Assembly: GCA_902363375.1 (NCBI GenBank)
Contig: CABIZX010000001.1
Span: forward strand, 62,001-126,000
Direction of reading: 5' to 3'
Source: Clostridiaceae bacterium
GTDB lineage: Bacteria; Bacillota; Clostridia; Clostridiales; Clostridiaceae
DNA: 64,000 bases
Shown here: positions 37,797 through 46,365 of the stretch, piece after piece
Position numbering within the stretch: position 1 is the stretch's first letter
Layout: the number at the start of each line of letters is the position of its first letter
Made by a program: the position numbers and the translations under genes
Notes under the pieces: generated by a model
What the model saw: the letters and a program-made list of their open reading frames with translations, nothing else
Database searches by the model: none
Told to the model about the DNA's origin: nothing

Positions 37797-38035
37797 TATA
37801 TAATCGGGGGATTATTATGAGCTAGTGAGTTTTACTTGCTTTAGGGATTACCACTTAAATACTATTAGGGGATAATATTTAAGTGGGTTTACTTATTTCA
37901 GGGGTTAATTTTACTCATAAATATCATTCTAATATATGATATTAAATAAAACTATTTAGGGAAATTAAGCATTTCTTATATAATTGGGGGATTAATTAAG
38001 AAATATTTATTATCTCCTGTTGATATATATATTAC
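37797..38035 (+). ncRNA. Row of G-run hairpins, possible small RNA
   Basis: Within about 200 bases six short G-runs occur at 37806, 37843, 37868, 37901, 37958 and 37986 in otherwise almost G-free DNA. At least three lie in hairpin loops: ATAATC-GGGG-GATTAT (37801 region), CACTTAAATA..AGGGGAT..TATTTAAGTG (37853-37885), and ATTTCTTA..GGGGG..TAAGAAAT (37971-38004). No reading frame fits. It looks like a structured transcript with exposed GGGA/GGGGA loops, but no class is recognised. Confidence 0.4.
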
Positions 38036-38043
38036 GTATATAT

Positions 38044-38060
38044 TGTGACAGCCATGTGAC
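38044..38060. promoter_or_regulatory. Two TGTGAC direct repeats, 11 bp apart
   Basis: TGTGAC at 38044-38049 and 38055-38060. On the minus strand this reads GTCACATGGCTGTCACA. An 11-bp-spaced direct repeat is the layout of OmpR/PhoB-type response-regulator sites. It lies 213 bp before the GNAT start. Statistical weight is low. Confidence 0.3.
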
Positions 38061-38272
38061 AAATTTATGAGGAGATTATAAATAATTTTAGAAGGAAATT
38101 AATACAATTTAAATACTATGTAATTAAGGTTATATAAGCTTTATATAAATATAGATAAAAAGATATTTATGTAAAAATAAAAATATAAATAAATATAAGT
38201 AAGTATGTTATAATATTACGAGTAAAAATTTACCATAAAATAAATTATAATATTGAAAGGGAAGGGAGACTT

Positions 38273-38758
38273 GTGAAAGATATAGAAATAAGGTTGGCAA
38301 CTATAGAAGAAACTCATAAAGTTATGAAGATATTAAATGAAGTAACAAAAGATTTATTAGATAAAAATATAAACCAATGGGAATACCCATGGAATGAGGA
38401 AGTTGTAAAAGAAGATATAGTAAAATCTAAAGTATTTTTTGCTATATATGAAGGAATTGAGATTGCCACATTTTCTATAAGAACGTTGAATGAAGAAAAT
38501 AATAGTTTTTATAGAGAGTTAAAAGGAGGATATTTATATAGAATAGCTATTTTACCACGAGTACAAGGAATAGGGATTGGAAGTTCTATATTAGAATCAA
38601 TAGAAAAGGATGAAAGATTTAATAAAGAAGATTTATATTTAGATTGTTGGGCTGGAAATAAAAAGCTTAAGGAGTTTTATTTAAAGTCTGGTTTTATTTA
38701 TATAGGGGATTATCCGGAAGATGATTATAAAATTAGCATATATAAATATAAAAAATAA
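38273..38758 (+). CDS. GNAT-family N-acetyltransferase
   Basis: 161 residues. The acetyl-CoA loop is visible as YRIAILPRVQGIGIGSSIL at about 90-108, followed by a GNAT end with YLDCWAGNKKLKEFYLKSGF. The substrate is unknown. The start is GTG at 38273 with AAGGGA upstream. It is followed 72 nt later by the M32 carboxypeptidase gene and may share a transcript. Confidence 0.88.
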   Translation: MKDIEIRLATIEETHKVMKILNEVTKDLLDKNINQWEYPWNEEVVKEDIVKSKVFFAIYEGIEIATFSIRTLNEENNSFYRELKGGYLYRIAILPRVQGIGIGSSILESIEKDERFNKEDLYLDCWAGNKKLKEFYLKSGFIYIGDYPEDDYKISIYKYKK

Positions 38759-38830
38759 TTATGGAATTATATTATATAAAAGTATATAATTACTATAAAG
38801 CTAAATAGTATTATATAGGGAGTTGATAGC

Positions 38831-40336
38831 GTGGATAATATAAATAATAAATTAAATGAGGTAAAAGATTATATCAGAGATTTAACTTATTTGAATCAAG
38901 CGCAAGGTTTAATACATTGGGATATGCAAACAGGGATACCATCTAAAGCTATTGAAGGAAGAATTGAAGTTTTAGGTTACTTGTATTCTGAGTATATAAA
39001 ACTTATGAATTCTTCAAAAGTTGGAGAATGGATAGAGTATTTTTCAGACAAGATGAACAAGCTGACTTTTAAAGATAAAAAAATAATAGAAAATTTAAAA
39101 AGGACCTATGAGGAATCTATAAAGATACCACCTGAGAGAAATAAAGAATATCAAATGTTATGTTCTACATCAGAAGCCTTTTGGAAAAAAGCTAAGGAGA
39201 ATAATGACTATGAAGGATTCAAACCATATTTAGAAAAAATAATAGAATTTAATAAAGAATTTGCTGGATATATTGGTTATGAAGGAAATATATATAATAA
39301 ATGTTTAGATGATTATGAAAGAGGCCTAACTGTAGAAAAAGTAGACAAAGTATTTAAAGAATTAAGAGATGGTATAGTTGAACTATTAGAGAAAGTTAAA
39401 TCTTCTAAAGTAAAAATAGATGAATTCTTCTTTAAAAAATATTTTTCTACTAAGGATCAAGATGAATTTGGAAAGTTTGTGTTAGAGAAATTAGGATATG
39501 ATTTTGAGGCAGGTAGATTAGATACTACAGTTCATCCATTTACAACTAACTTTGGAAATAAGGATGTTAGAATAACAACAAATTATGATGAATATGACTT
39601 TAGAAGTGCATTCTTTAGTAATATACATGAAGGTGGACATGGAATTTATGAACAAAATTCGGCAGATGATTTAGAATATACAGGGATTTCAGGGGGAACT
39701 TCCATGGGAATACATGAATCCCAATCTAGATATTATGAAAACATATTAGGAAGAAGTAAGGAGTTTTGGACTTACTTTTATCCGGAAGCTCAGAAGAGAT
39801 TTCCTCAGTTTAAAGGAGTTACCTTAGATGAATTTTATAAAGCAATAAATAAGGTAGAACCTTCTTTGATTAGAACAGAAGCAGATGAGTTAACTTATAG
39901 TATTCACATTATAATTAGATATGAATTAGAAAAAGCTTTCATAAATAATGAAATTACAGTAGAAGAGCTACCAGCTGCTTGGAATAAGAAGTATAAAGAA
40001 TACTTAGGAGTAGAGCCAAGAGATGATTCAGAAGGAATACTTCAAGATACTCATTGGAGTGCAGGTCTAATTGGATATTTTCCAAGTTATGCCCTTGGAA
40101 ATTTATATGGTGCTCAATTTCTAAATAAGATGAAAAAGGATATACCTACTTACGATGAAGAAGTTAAGAATGGTAATTTTGCAGTTATAAAAGAGTGGCT
40201 AAGAGAAAACATTCATCAGTTTGGAGCACTTTATACACCTTCAGAACTTATTGTAAAAGTAACAGGAGAAGAGTTAAATCCTAAATATTTCTTAGAATAT
40301 TTAAATAAAAAGTACGGAGAAATCTATGAGTTATAA
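38831..40336 (+). CDS. M32-family metallocarboxypeptidase (Taq carboxypeptidase)
   Basis: 501 residues, the usual length. Zinc motif HEGGH at 266-270 (family HExxH), then GIHESQSRYYEN with the third ligand Glu, and a C-terminal REDDS-like segment reading PRDDSEGILQDTHWS. It removes C-terminal residues from peptides in the cytoplasm. The start is GTG at 38831 with GGGAGTTG upstream. Directly after the stop begins the 99-bp tandem repeat. Confidence 0.94.
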   Translation: MDNINNKLNEVKDYIRDLTYLNQAQGLIHWDMQTGIPSKAIEGRIEVLGYLYSEYIKLMNSSKVGEWIEYFSDKMNKLTFKDKKIIENLKRTYEESIKIPPERNKEYQMLCSTSEAFWKKAKENNDYEGFKPYLEKIIEFNKEFAGYIGYEGNIYNKCLDDYERGLTVEKVDKVFKELRDGIVELLEKVKSSKVKIDEFFFKKYFSTKDQDEFGKFVLEKLGYDFEAGRLDTTVHPFTTNFGNKDVRITTNYDEYDFRSAFFSNIHEGGHGIYEQNSADDLEYTGISGGTSMGIHESQSRYYENILGRSKEFWTYFYPEAQKRFPQFKGVTLDEFYKAINKVEPSLIRTEADELTYSIHIIIRYELEKAFINNEITVEELPAAWNKKYKEYLGVEPRDDSEGILQDTHWSAGLIGYFPSYALGNLYGAQFLNKMKKDIPTYDEEVKNGNFAVIKEWLRENIHQFGALYTPSELIVKVTGEELNPKYFLEYLNKKYGEIYEL

Positions 40337-40340
40337 GTGA

Positions 40341-40700
40341 CACTCCAAATTTTATATTTGGTTAGTGGAACTTACTCATTCGAATGCATGTGAGAAGGAG
40401 TTTCTTCGAGAGCAAAGCGAAAGGTTGCTTTAGCAACATCACTCCAAATTTTATATTTGGTTAGTGGAACTTACTCATTCGAATGTATGTGAAAAGGAGT
40501 TTCTTCGAGAGCAAAGCGAAAGGTTGCTTTAGCAACATCACTCCAAATTTTATATTTGGTTAGTGGAACTTACTCATTCGAATGTATGTGAGAAGGAGTT
40601 TCTTCGAGAGCAAAGCGAAAGGTTGCTTTAGCAACATCACTCCAAATTTTATATTTGGTTAGTGGAACTTACTCATTCGAATGCATGTGAGAAGGAGTTT
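40341..40700. repeat. 99-bp tandem repeat, 3.6 copies
   Basis: Copies start at 40341, 40440, 40539 and 40638 (the last ends at about 40700). They are identical except for two positions (GCATGTGAGAAGG or GTATGTGAAAAGG variants). Each unit contains several small inverted repeats: CACTCCAAA..TTTGGTTAGTG, CATTCGAATG, TTCG..CGAA and GTTGCTTTAGCAAC. The unit is richer in G+C than its surroundings. There are no unique spacers, so it is not a CRISPR, and no open frame spans it. It starts 4 nt after the M32 stop. Confidence 0.95.
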
Positions 40701-40939
40701 CATTAAAATAATATTGTATGAGCTAAGCTGTTGTTAAACATTTAGCTAAAATATATAAAAGTAAGAATTATGAGCTTGAATGTTTATAATTCTTATTTTT
40801 ATATTATAAATTCTAAGCAGGATAATAAAAGCACATATAAATAATATGTGCTTTAGTCACATAAAACTAATACTAATTGATGTAAAGTATACTTATGAGA
40901 AAATAAATTAAAAGTTTAACTAGCTTAGGAGGAATTAAG
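40701..40939 (+). other. Intergenic region before the rhodanese gene
   Basis: 239 bases. A weak hairpin ATAATAAAAGCACATATAAA..TATGTGCTTTAG (given in part as AAAGCACATAT / ATATGTGCTTT, 40827-40855) may be a terminator for the upstream unit. RBS TAGGAGGA lies before the next ATG. Confidence 0.5.
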
Positions 40940-41260
40940 ATGTTTAATTTTTTTAGAAGAGATAATGGTAAAATTATAAATATTAATGATATGGATAATT
41001 TAATAGGTAAAGTTAAATTAATAGATATTAGAGAAGTATACGAATATAGAAGTGGAAGTTTAAAGTCAGCTAAAAATATTCCAATGGGTGATCTTTTAAG
41101 CAATCCAGATAAGTACCTTAAAAAAGATGATGAATATTATCTTATGTGTCAATCAGGCTCTAGAAGTTCACTTGCTTGCAGTAGATTAGCTAAGCAAGGA
41201 TTTAATGTAACTAATGTAATAGGTGGCTTTGGCTCTTATGTAGGTACTAAAAGGAAATAA
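40940..41260 (+). CDS. Single-domain rhodanese (sulfurtransferase)
   Basis: 106 residues. The rhodanese domain has LIDIREVYEYRSGSLKSA and the active-site loop MCQSGSRSS with Cys70. It would carry persulfide sulfur. It lies 23 nt before a CoA-disulfide reductase that has its own rhodanese domain, so the pair probably handles sulfane sulfur or polysulfide. RBS TAGGAGGA. Confidence 0.92.
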   Translation: MFNFFRRDNGKIININDMDNLIGKVKLIDIREVYEYRSGSLKSAKNIPMGDLLSNPDKYLKKDDEYYLMCQSGSRSSLACSRLAKQGFNVTNVIGGFGSYVGTKRK

Positions 41261-41283
41261 TTTTGAATTAGGAGGAATATGTT

Positions 41284-42984
41284 ATGAAAAGAAAAATTTT
41301 AATAATTGGTGGAGTAGCAGGGGGAGCATCCGCAGCAGCAAGATTAAGAAGAAATAATGAAAATGATGAGATAATCATGTTTGAAAAAGGACCTCACGTA
41401 TCCTTTTCAAATTGCTCTTTGCCATATCATTTGAGTGGTGTAGTAGATGAAGCAAGTAAACTAGTTCTGATGAAACCAGAAAAATTTTTATCTCAATATA
41501 ATATAGAGGCAAGAGTCAATAATGAAGTTACTTTGATCGATAGAAAAAATAAATTAATAAAAGCTAAAGATATAACAACTGGCAAGGAATATACAGAGAG
41601 TTATGACAAGCTAATTCTATCACCTGGAGCTAAACCTATTGTGCCTAATATACCAGGTATAGATAATGTAAATTTATTTACTGTTAGAAATGTAGTGGAT
41701 ATCGATAGCTTAAATAAGTTTATAAAGAATCTTGATACTAAGAAGGTTGCAGTAATTGGTGGAGGATTTATTGGAATAGAGGTAGCTGAGAATTTAAGAG
41801 AAGCAGGATATGATGTATCCTTAATAGAAGCTACAGAACAAATCTTAAGACCTTTTGACTATGATATGGTACAAATTCTACATAAGGAGATGTACGATAA
41901 TGGAGTTAATCTGATTTTAGGAGACAAGGTAGAAAGTTTTGAAAAGAATTCAGTTGTTTTAGCTTCAGGAAAAAAGGTAGAAGCAAGAGCTGTTGTTATG
42001 GCGATTGGTGTCGCACCAGAGATTTCTCTAGCTAAAGAAGCTGGTTTAGAAATAGGAAGTACAGGAGCTATAAAAGTAGATCAAAACTATAAAACTAGTG
42101 ATAAAGATATATATGCAGTAGGTGATGCTATAGAAGTATATAATGAATTAACACATACTGTTACTAAGTTATCCTTAGCAGGACCTGCTTTGAAGGAAGC
42201 TAGATCTGTAGCAGATCATATAAATAATAAACCAGCATTAAATAAAGGCTATATAGGTTCATCAGCTATAAAGGTATTTAATTATAATGGAGCATCTACA
42301 GGATTAAATGAAGCATTAATTAAAGCTTTAAATATGAATATAAATTATGAGGTAGTTAGACTTATTGCTTCCGATAAGGTAGGTCTTATGCCAAAAGCAG
42401 AAATGCTTCACCTTAAGCTATTATTTGAGGTACCAACAGGAAAGATATTAGGAGCACAGGCTATAGGAAAGGGCGATGTATCAAAAAGAATTGATATTAT
42501 TGCCACTGCTATAAAATTTGGAGGTACTGTGGAAAGCCTTAAAGATTTAGAGCTATGTTACGCACCACCTTTTGGTACAGCTAAGGATATAGTTAATTTG
42601 GCAGGTTATATAGGAGCTAACTTATTAAATGGAGACTTTAAACAAGTTCAGCCAGATAAAGTAAGACAATTAGTTGAAGACGGAGCATATATATTAGATG
42701 TGAGAGAAAAGGTAGAACATGAAAGAGGGCACATTAAGGGAGCAAAAAACATACCTTTAAGTGAACTTAGAAATAGATTTAATGAAATTCCTAAAGATAA
42801 AGATGTATATATTCATTGTAGAACAGGTCAAAGAAGCTATAATGCAGTTTTAGCATTACAACAATTAGGTTTTAATAATGTATATAATATAACTGGTAGT
42901 TTTTTAGCTCTATCTTTCTATGAATATTTTAATGATAAAGTTACAGGAAGAGATAGTATAGTTACTGAATATAACTTTAACTAG
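41284..42984 (+). CDS. CoA-disulfide reductase with C-terminal rhodanese domain (CoADR-Rhd)
   Basis: 566 residues. FAD domain starts IIGGVAGGASAAARLRR; the redox motif SFSNCSLPYH contains the single active Cys44; NAD domain VIGGGFIGIEVAENL near 157; then the dimerisation domain and a rhodanese domain from about 465, active loop HCRTGQRS with Cys512. Such enzymes reduce CoA disulfide, CoA-persulfide or polysulfide with NAD(P)H. In operon with the upstream rhodanese; a terminator follows. Confidence 0.95.
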   Translation: MKRKILIIGGVAGGASAAARLRRNNENDEIIMFEKGPHVSFSNCSLPYHLSGVVDEASKLVLMKPEKFLSQYNIEARVNNEVTLIDRKNKLIKAKDITTGKEYTESYDKLILSPGAKPIVPNIPGIDNVNLFTVRNVVDIDSLNKFIKNLDTKKVAVIGGGFIGIEVAENLREAGYDVSLIEATEQILRPFDYDMVQILHKEMYDNGVNLILGDKVESFEKNSVVLASGKKVEARAVVMAIGVAPEISLAKEAGLEIGSTGAIKVDQNYKTSDKDIYAVGDAIEVYNELTHTVTKLSLAGPALKEARSVADHINNKPALNKGYIGSSAIKVFNYNGASTGLNEALIKALNMNINYEVVRLIASDKVGLMPKAEMLHLKLLFEVPTGKILGAQAIGKGDVSKRIDIIATAIKFGGTVESLKDLELCYAPPFGTAKDIVNLAGYIGANLLNGDFKQVQPDKVRQLVEDGAYILDVREKVEHERGHIKGAKNIPLSELRNRFNEIPKDKDVYIHCRTGQRSYNAVLALQQLGFNNVYNITGSFLALSFYEYFNDKVTGRDSIVTEYNFN

Positions 42985-43032
42985 TTACAATATAATTCGG
43001 AGTTTAGTTCATATACCAAATAGAGTATAAAT

Positions 43033-43076
43033 AAGAAGTCATTTCGGTTTAATGAAATGACTTCTTATTTTGTTAA
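43033..43076 (+). terminator. Terminator of the rhodanese/CoADR operon
   Basis: AAGAAGTCATTTC pairs perfectly with GAAATGACTTCTT, 8-nt loop, then ATTTTG. Confidence 0.9.
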
Positions 43077-43092
43077 ATATTTAAAATTATGG

Positions 43093-43155
43093 TTGTAAAA
43101 AATAATTAAGTGTATTATAATTTAATTAAGCAAATACTTAATTAAATTATAATAC
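43093..43155 (+). promoter_or_regulatory. Promoter and operator of the arsR-nifX-like operon
   Basis: TTGTAA (43093-43098) N17 TATAAT (43116-43121). A perfect inverted repeat with 19-bp arms (43112-43130 and 43137-43155, half GTATTATAATTTAATTAAG, 6-nt spacer) covers the -10 and the start point. This is a classic repressor-operator layout, and the first gene encodes an ArsR repressor, so autoregulation is likely. Confidence 0.7.
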
Positions 43156-43168
43156 TAAAGGAGAATAT

Positions 43169-43552
43169 ATGATAAAAAGTGTAAAGGTATTTAAAGCTAT
43201 TGGAGATGAAACAAGAATAAAGATATTGGTCCTACTATCTAAAAAAAATATTTGTGCAAAAGGAATAGCTAGGCATTTACAGATTTCTGAAGCAGCAGTG
43301 TCCCAGCATATTAAAATTCTTAAGGAAGCAAATCTCATTATAGGTTATAAAAGAGGATATCATGTAATCTATGATTTAAATAAACAGGTCTTAGAAGAGG
43401 CCATAGAGTTTATAAATGCATTAATTGCCGATGATATATGCTCCATAGATGATAAATTTAATATAAGTATAGAAAAGTTTGATGCTTTGCAATGCAAAAG
43501 AGATTGTAAAGCAGGGAAGAATTGTTGTAAAAAAAGATTAGAGGAGGAATAG
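43169..43552 (+). CDS. ArsR-family transcriptional repressor
   Basis: 127 residues. Winged-helix ArsR core with FKAIGDETRIKILVLLS and recognition helix ISEAAVSQHIKIL. The C-terminal tail is cysteine-rich (CKRDCKAGKNCCKK), unlike most ArsR proteins; it could bind metal, iron-sulfur or persulfide. RBS AAAGGAG. The stop is 2 nt before the NifX-like gene, so the two are one operon under the inverted-repeat operator. Confidence 0.92.
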   Translation: MIKSVKVFKAIGDETRIKILVLLSKKNICAKGIARHLQISEAAVSQHIKILKEANLIIGYKRGYHVIYDLNKQVLEEAIEFINALIADDICSIDDKFNISIEKFDALQCKRDCKAGKNCCKKRLEEE

Positions 43553-43554
43553 TA

Positions 43555-43926
43555 ATGAAAGTTTGTTTTCCAGTTAAATCTAATGAAGGAATGGCGAGTA
43601 TCCCATATGGACATTTTGGAACAGCTCCAATGTTTGTAGTATGTGATTTAGAAACTAATGAAGTAAAAACTATAGGTAATGGAGATTTAGGTCATGAGCA
43701 TGGTAAGTGTCAACCGATGAAGGCGCTATCAGGAGAAGTTGTAGATGCTGTAGTTGTAGGTGGAATTGGTCAGGGAGCTATAGTTAAATTAAACTCTTTA
43801 GGAATAAAAGTATATAAAGCTATAGAAGGAAATATAAGTGTAAATTTAGACACGTTAAATAAGGGTGAGTTAGTAGAATTCTCTATGAATCATACATGTA
43901 ACCATGATGGATGTAATCACCATTAA
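43555..43926 (+). CDS. NifX/NafY-type Fe-Mo-cofactor-binding-like protein
   Basis: 123 residues. The dinitrogenase iron-molybdenum cofactor biosynthesis fold is visible: IPYGHFGTAPMFVVCDL, DAVVVGGIGQGAIVKLNSLGIKVY. The end has a His/Cys cluster (HTCNHDGCNHH) not typical for NifX, likely a metal site. No nif genes are nearby. Such orphan proteins are common in anaerobes and probably carry metal or cluster intermediates. Co-transcribed with the Cys-rich ArsR; RBS AGAGGAGG. Confidence 0.88.
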   Translation: MKVCFPVKSNEGMASIPYGHFGTAPMFVVCDLETNEVKTIGNGDLGHEHGKCQPMKALSGEVVDAVVVGGIGQGAIVKLNSLGIKVYKAIEGNISVNLDTLNKGELVEFSMNHTCNHDGCNHH

Positions 43927-43946
43927 AATATAATTTTAAGTAAAAA

Positions 43947-44080
43947 GGGCTTTCATAAAATAAACTAATATAAGGTAATATTTAAGATGTGCTTATATTA
44001 TTAACGCTCAGCCGGTTTCGAACTTATGCAAATGGCATTTGCTAATAATAATATTAAAGTACATCTTAAATATTATTATT
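43947..44080. repeat. Truncated copy of the GGGCTTTCACAAAAT element joined to a long stem-loop
   Basis: 43947-43973 equals the left arm and loop of the hairpin at 6687-6713 with one change (C to T), but its right arm is missing. From 43975 a long stem follows (43975-44003 with 44043-44078, a few bulges) whose 39-nt loop is unusually GC-rich (CGCTCAGCCGGTTTCGAAC) and ends in GCAAATG/CATTTGC. It lies between convergent genes. Confidence 0.6.
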
Positions 44081-44118
44081 AGTAAAATACATACTTAATA
44101 AATATTAATAAAGTATCT

Positions 44119-45057
44119 TTAAATGAAGTTAAATTGCTTTAATATAAATATCCATAGAAATACTGTAAGGATACAAAATGCAGAAGTAAATACTACTATT
44201 TGAGCAGCTAAATCACTATCGCCATCCATTTTTTGAGCCATGGTAAAGGAGGATATAGCAGTTGGTGAGGCAAATATTAATAGTAAAGCTAAGAGTTCTA
44301 CATTTCTAAATCCTAGTAAGATACTTATAGGCATAAGAATAAGTGGCACTATTATAAGTCTACCAGTGACACCTAATATAGTTTGTTTTAAGTGAGTTTT
44401 TACATCAGTAAAAGCAAAGGAGCCTCCTAATAAAATAAGGGAAAGAGGAGTAGCAATTTTTGATATATCGCTTACTGATTTTTCAATTGCGGTAGGAAGT
44501 TTTACTCCTAATAGTAGAAAACATACTCCAATTATTGATGCGATAATTAAAGGATTAGTGATTATACCTTTTAAAGTGTTTTTGATATCGGGCTTTCCAC
44601 CTCTGAAAATTTCAAGACAGATTACTGCTAACATGTTAAAAAGTGGTACAACAGTAGCTATAAGTATAGCGACAACACCAATTTTATCGTCGCCAAATAG
44701 TGAAGAGGCCACAGGTAAACCAAATATTACAAAATTACTTCGAAATATTCCTTGAATTAAAACTCCACGTTTTCTATTATCTTTTTCTATAGAAGGAATG
44801 AGAATACAAAGAATTATAAATGTAATTGTAACACTTAAAATAGCAAAGAGCATTAGTCTGAGATCTACAGCTCCATTTAAATCTGTTTTATAGATATTGT
44901 AAAATAGCAAGAGAGGTAAGAAAGCTTTAAAGGTAACGTTATTCATAATTTTTAAAGTGCTATCATCAAACATTTTTAAACACTTAAGTACATACCCCAA
45001 TGCCATAGTAAAAAATAAGGGTAAAACTACATTAATAGATAAAATTAAGTTCTCCAT
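44119..45057 (-). CDS. AEC-family (auxin efflux carrier-like) transporter
   Basis: 312 residues with ten hydrophobic segments. Family marks include ALGYVLKCLKMFDDSTLKIMN after the first helix, LPVASSLFGDDKIGV and a C-terminal ASPTAISSFTMAQKM. AEC proteins carry organic acids such as malate or malonate in bacteria. RBS AAAGGA on the minus strand. Monocistronic; substrate unknown. Confidence 0.92.
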   Translation of the reverse strand: MENLILSINVVLPLFFTMALGYVLKCLKMFDDSTLKIMNNVTFKAFLPLLLFYNIYKTDLNGAVDLRLMLFAILSVTITFIILCILIPSIEKDNRKRGVLIQGIFRSNFVIFGLPVASSLFGDDKIGVVAILIATVVPLFNMLAVICLEIFRGGKPDIKNTLKGIITNPLIIASIIGVCFLLLGVKLPTAIEKSVSDISKIATPLSLILLGGSFAFTDVKTHLKQTILGVTGRLIIVPLILMPISILLGFRNVELLALLLIFASPTAISSFTMAQKMDGDSDLAAQIVVFTSAFCILTVFLWIFILKQFNFI

Positions 45058-45210
45058 AATTTATGTCCTTTCAAATATCACATTAAACTATTTGTAGAAT
45101 TAATATGTTTGTCCAAACTAATTGTACATAAAATTAAATGGATTTTCAATTAATGGATATGTGATAAGTAGTTAAGGTTTTTCATAGGATAATATATTAA
45201 AAGAATGAGG

Positions 45211-45256
45211 CTTCATAAAATTATATAGTTTTAAATATATAATTTTATGAAGAACT
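45211..45256 (-). terminator. Terminator of uvsE
   Basis: CTTCATAAAATTATAT pairs perfectly with its complement at 45237-45252, right after the stop of the minus-strand gene. Confidence 0.7.
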
Positions 45257-45260
45257 ATTT

Positions 45261-46160
45261 TTAAATGTTTAAAAAGCTCTTTAGGTTTAGTACAGCCAAC
45301 TCTTTCATTTTAGCTTCTACCATTAAATCTATAGTAATATTAGAAGTAATATCACAAAAGGCAAAAAAGTCTCCAGGAGATATATAGTCGGCATGACGCC
45401 TATCCTTATAGCTATCAATGCCAGTACTTATATGGCATTTAGGAAATAGGTTAGTGTTATACCAGCTATTAGCTATATCAGGTATGAGATCTTTTATATC
45501 TAAATTATCGTCATTCTTGCAATTATGATGATGAATATCTAAAACTATAGGTATACCACAAATCTTTGAAATTTTTATAACATCCTTTAGTGAATAAGAT
45601 ATGTCATCATTTTCTAACCTTAAATACTTACTAATACCTATAGGAAGAGAGTTAAAGGTATCAATAAATCTTTTTATGGACAGTGATTTATCGCTATAGA
45701 CACCACCAGTATGTATTATTAAATCAGAACCCGACATCATTTCTAAAAGGTCTTTATGGTAGGTTAGGTTTTCAAGGGAATTTGATATAATTTGATCTTT
45801 AGGACTGTTAAGTACAGTAAAGTGGTCAGGGTGCATTGAAAGTCGAATGTTATTCTCTAATACAATATTTTTTATATCATTTAAAGAATTTAAAATATCT
45901 TCATCCTCGTACCATCTGAAAGAAAAGTCTTTTAAAATATCTTTGTGAGTTGCAAAAGGAATCATTTTAGAGGTAGCTCTGTACATAAATATGTTATTTT
46001 CAACATTCCAAAGTAGAATTTCTTTGGTTAGATTTAGATTGTGAATAATTATATCTTTTAGATATGAAATACCTTGAGTATATATAGAATTCAATCTACA
46101 ATCTCTAAAATTATTTTCAAGTGAGGTATTAATGCAGGCATATCCTATACGATTTATCAT
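45261..46160 (-). CDS. uvsE: UV damage endonuclease (UvsE/UVDE)
   Basis: 299 residues, TIM-barrel UVDE family. Seen are RIGYACIN at the start, LSMHPDHFTVLNSP, DLIIHTGGVYSDK, LRLENDDISYSL and VLDIHHHNC, supplying the three-metal site. It nicks DNA 5' of UV photoproducts; in Bacillus and clostridia it helps spores survive UV. The RBS AAGGAG stands about 11 nt before the ATG. Monocistronic. Confidence 0.95.
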   Translation of the reverse strand: MINRIGYACINTSLENNFRDCRLNSIYTQGISYLKDIIIHNLNLTKEILLWNVENNIFMYRATSKMIPFATHKDILKDFSFRWYEDEDILNSLNDIKNIVLENNIRLSMHPDHFTVLNSPKDQIISNSLENLTYHKDLLEMMSGSDLIIHTGGVYSDKSLSIKRFIDTFNSLPIGISKYLRLENDDISYSLKDVIKISKICGIPIVLDIHHHNCKNDDNLDIKDLIPDIANSWYNTNLFPKCHISTGIDSYKDRRHADYISPGDFFAFCDITSNITIDLMVEAKMKELAVLNLKSFLNI

Positions 46161-46365
46161 AATATAAATTTCTCCTTAAGTATAAATTGAGATCTTATTA
46201 ATAGAAACTAATTATAGGTTATACAGAGGGAACTAAATATATTACTATTTACATAGATTTATATTAGAATGTATAAAATAAAAGTAAATATAATTAGGAT
46301 TTTATAAAAATAATTTTAACCTGGATATAATTGCAATAGTGGTAGGTTAATTGAGGAGTTAATTA

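Noticed and set aside
40341..40700. CRISPR array
   Set aside because: The 99-bp period has no unique spacers; whole units repeat with only two variable positions, and no cas genes are near.
44004..44042. tRNA fragment or att site because of GGTTTCGAAC
   Set aside because: No acceptor stem, D-arm or anticodon arm can be built around it, and no integrase gene is near.
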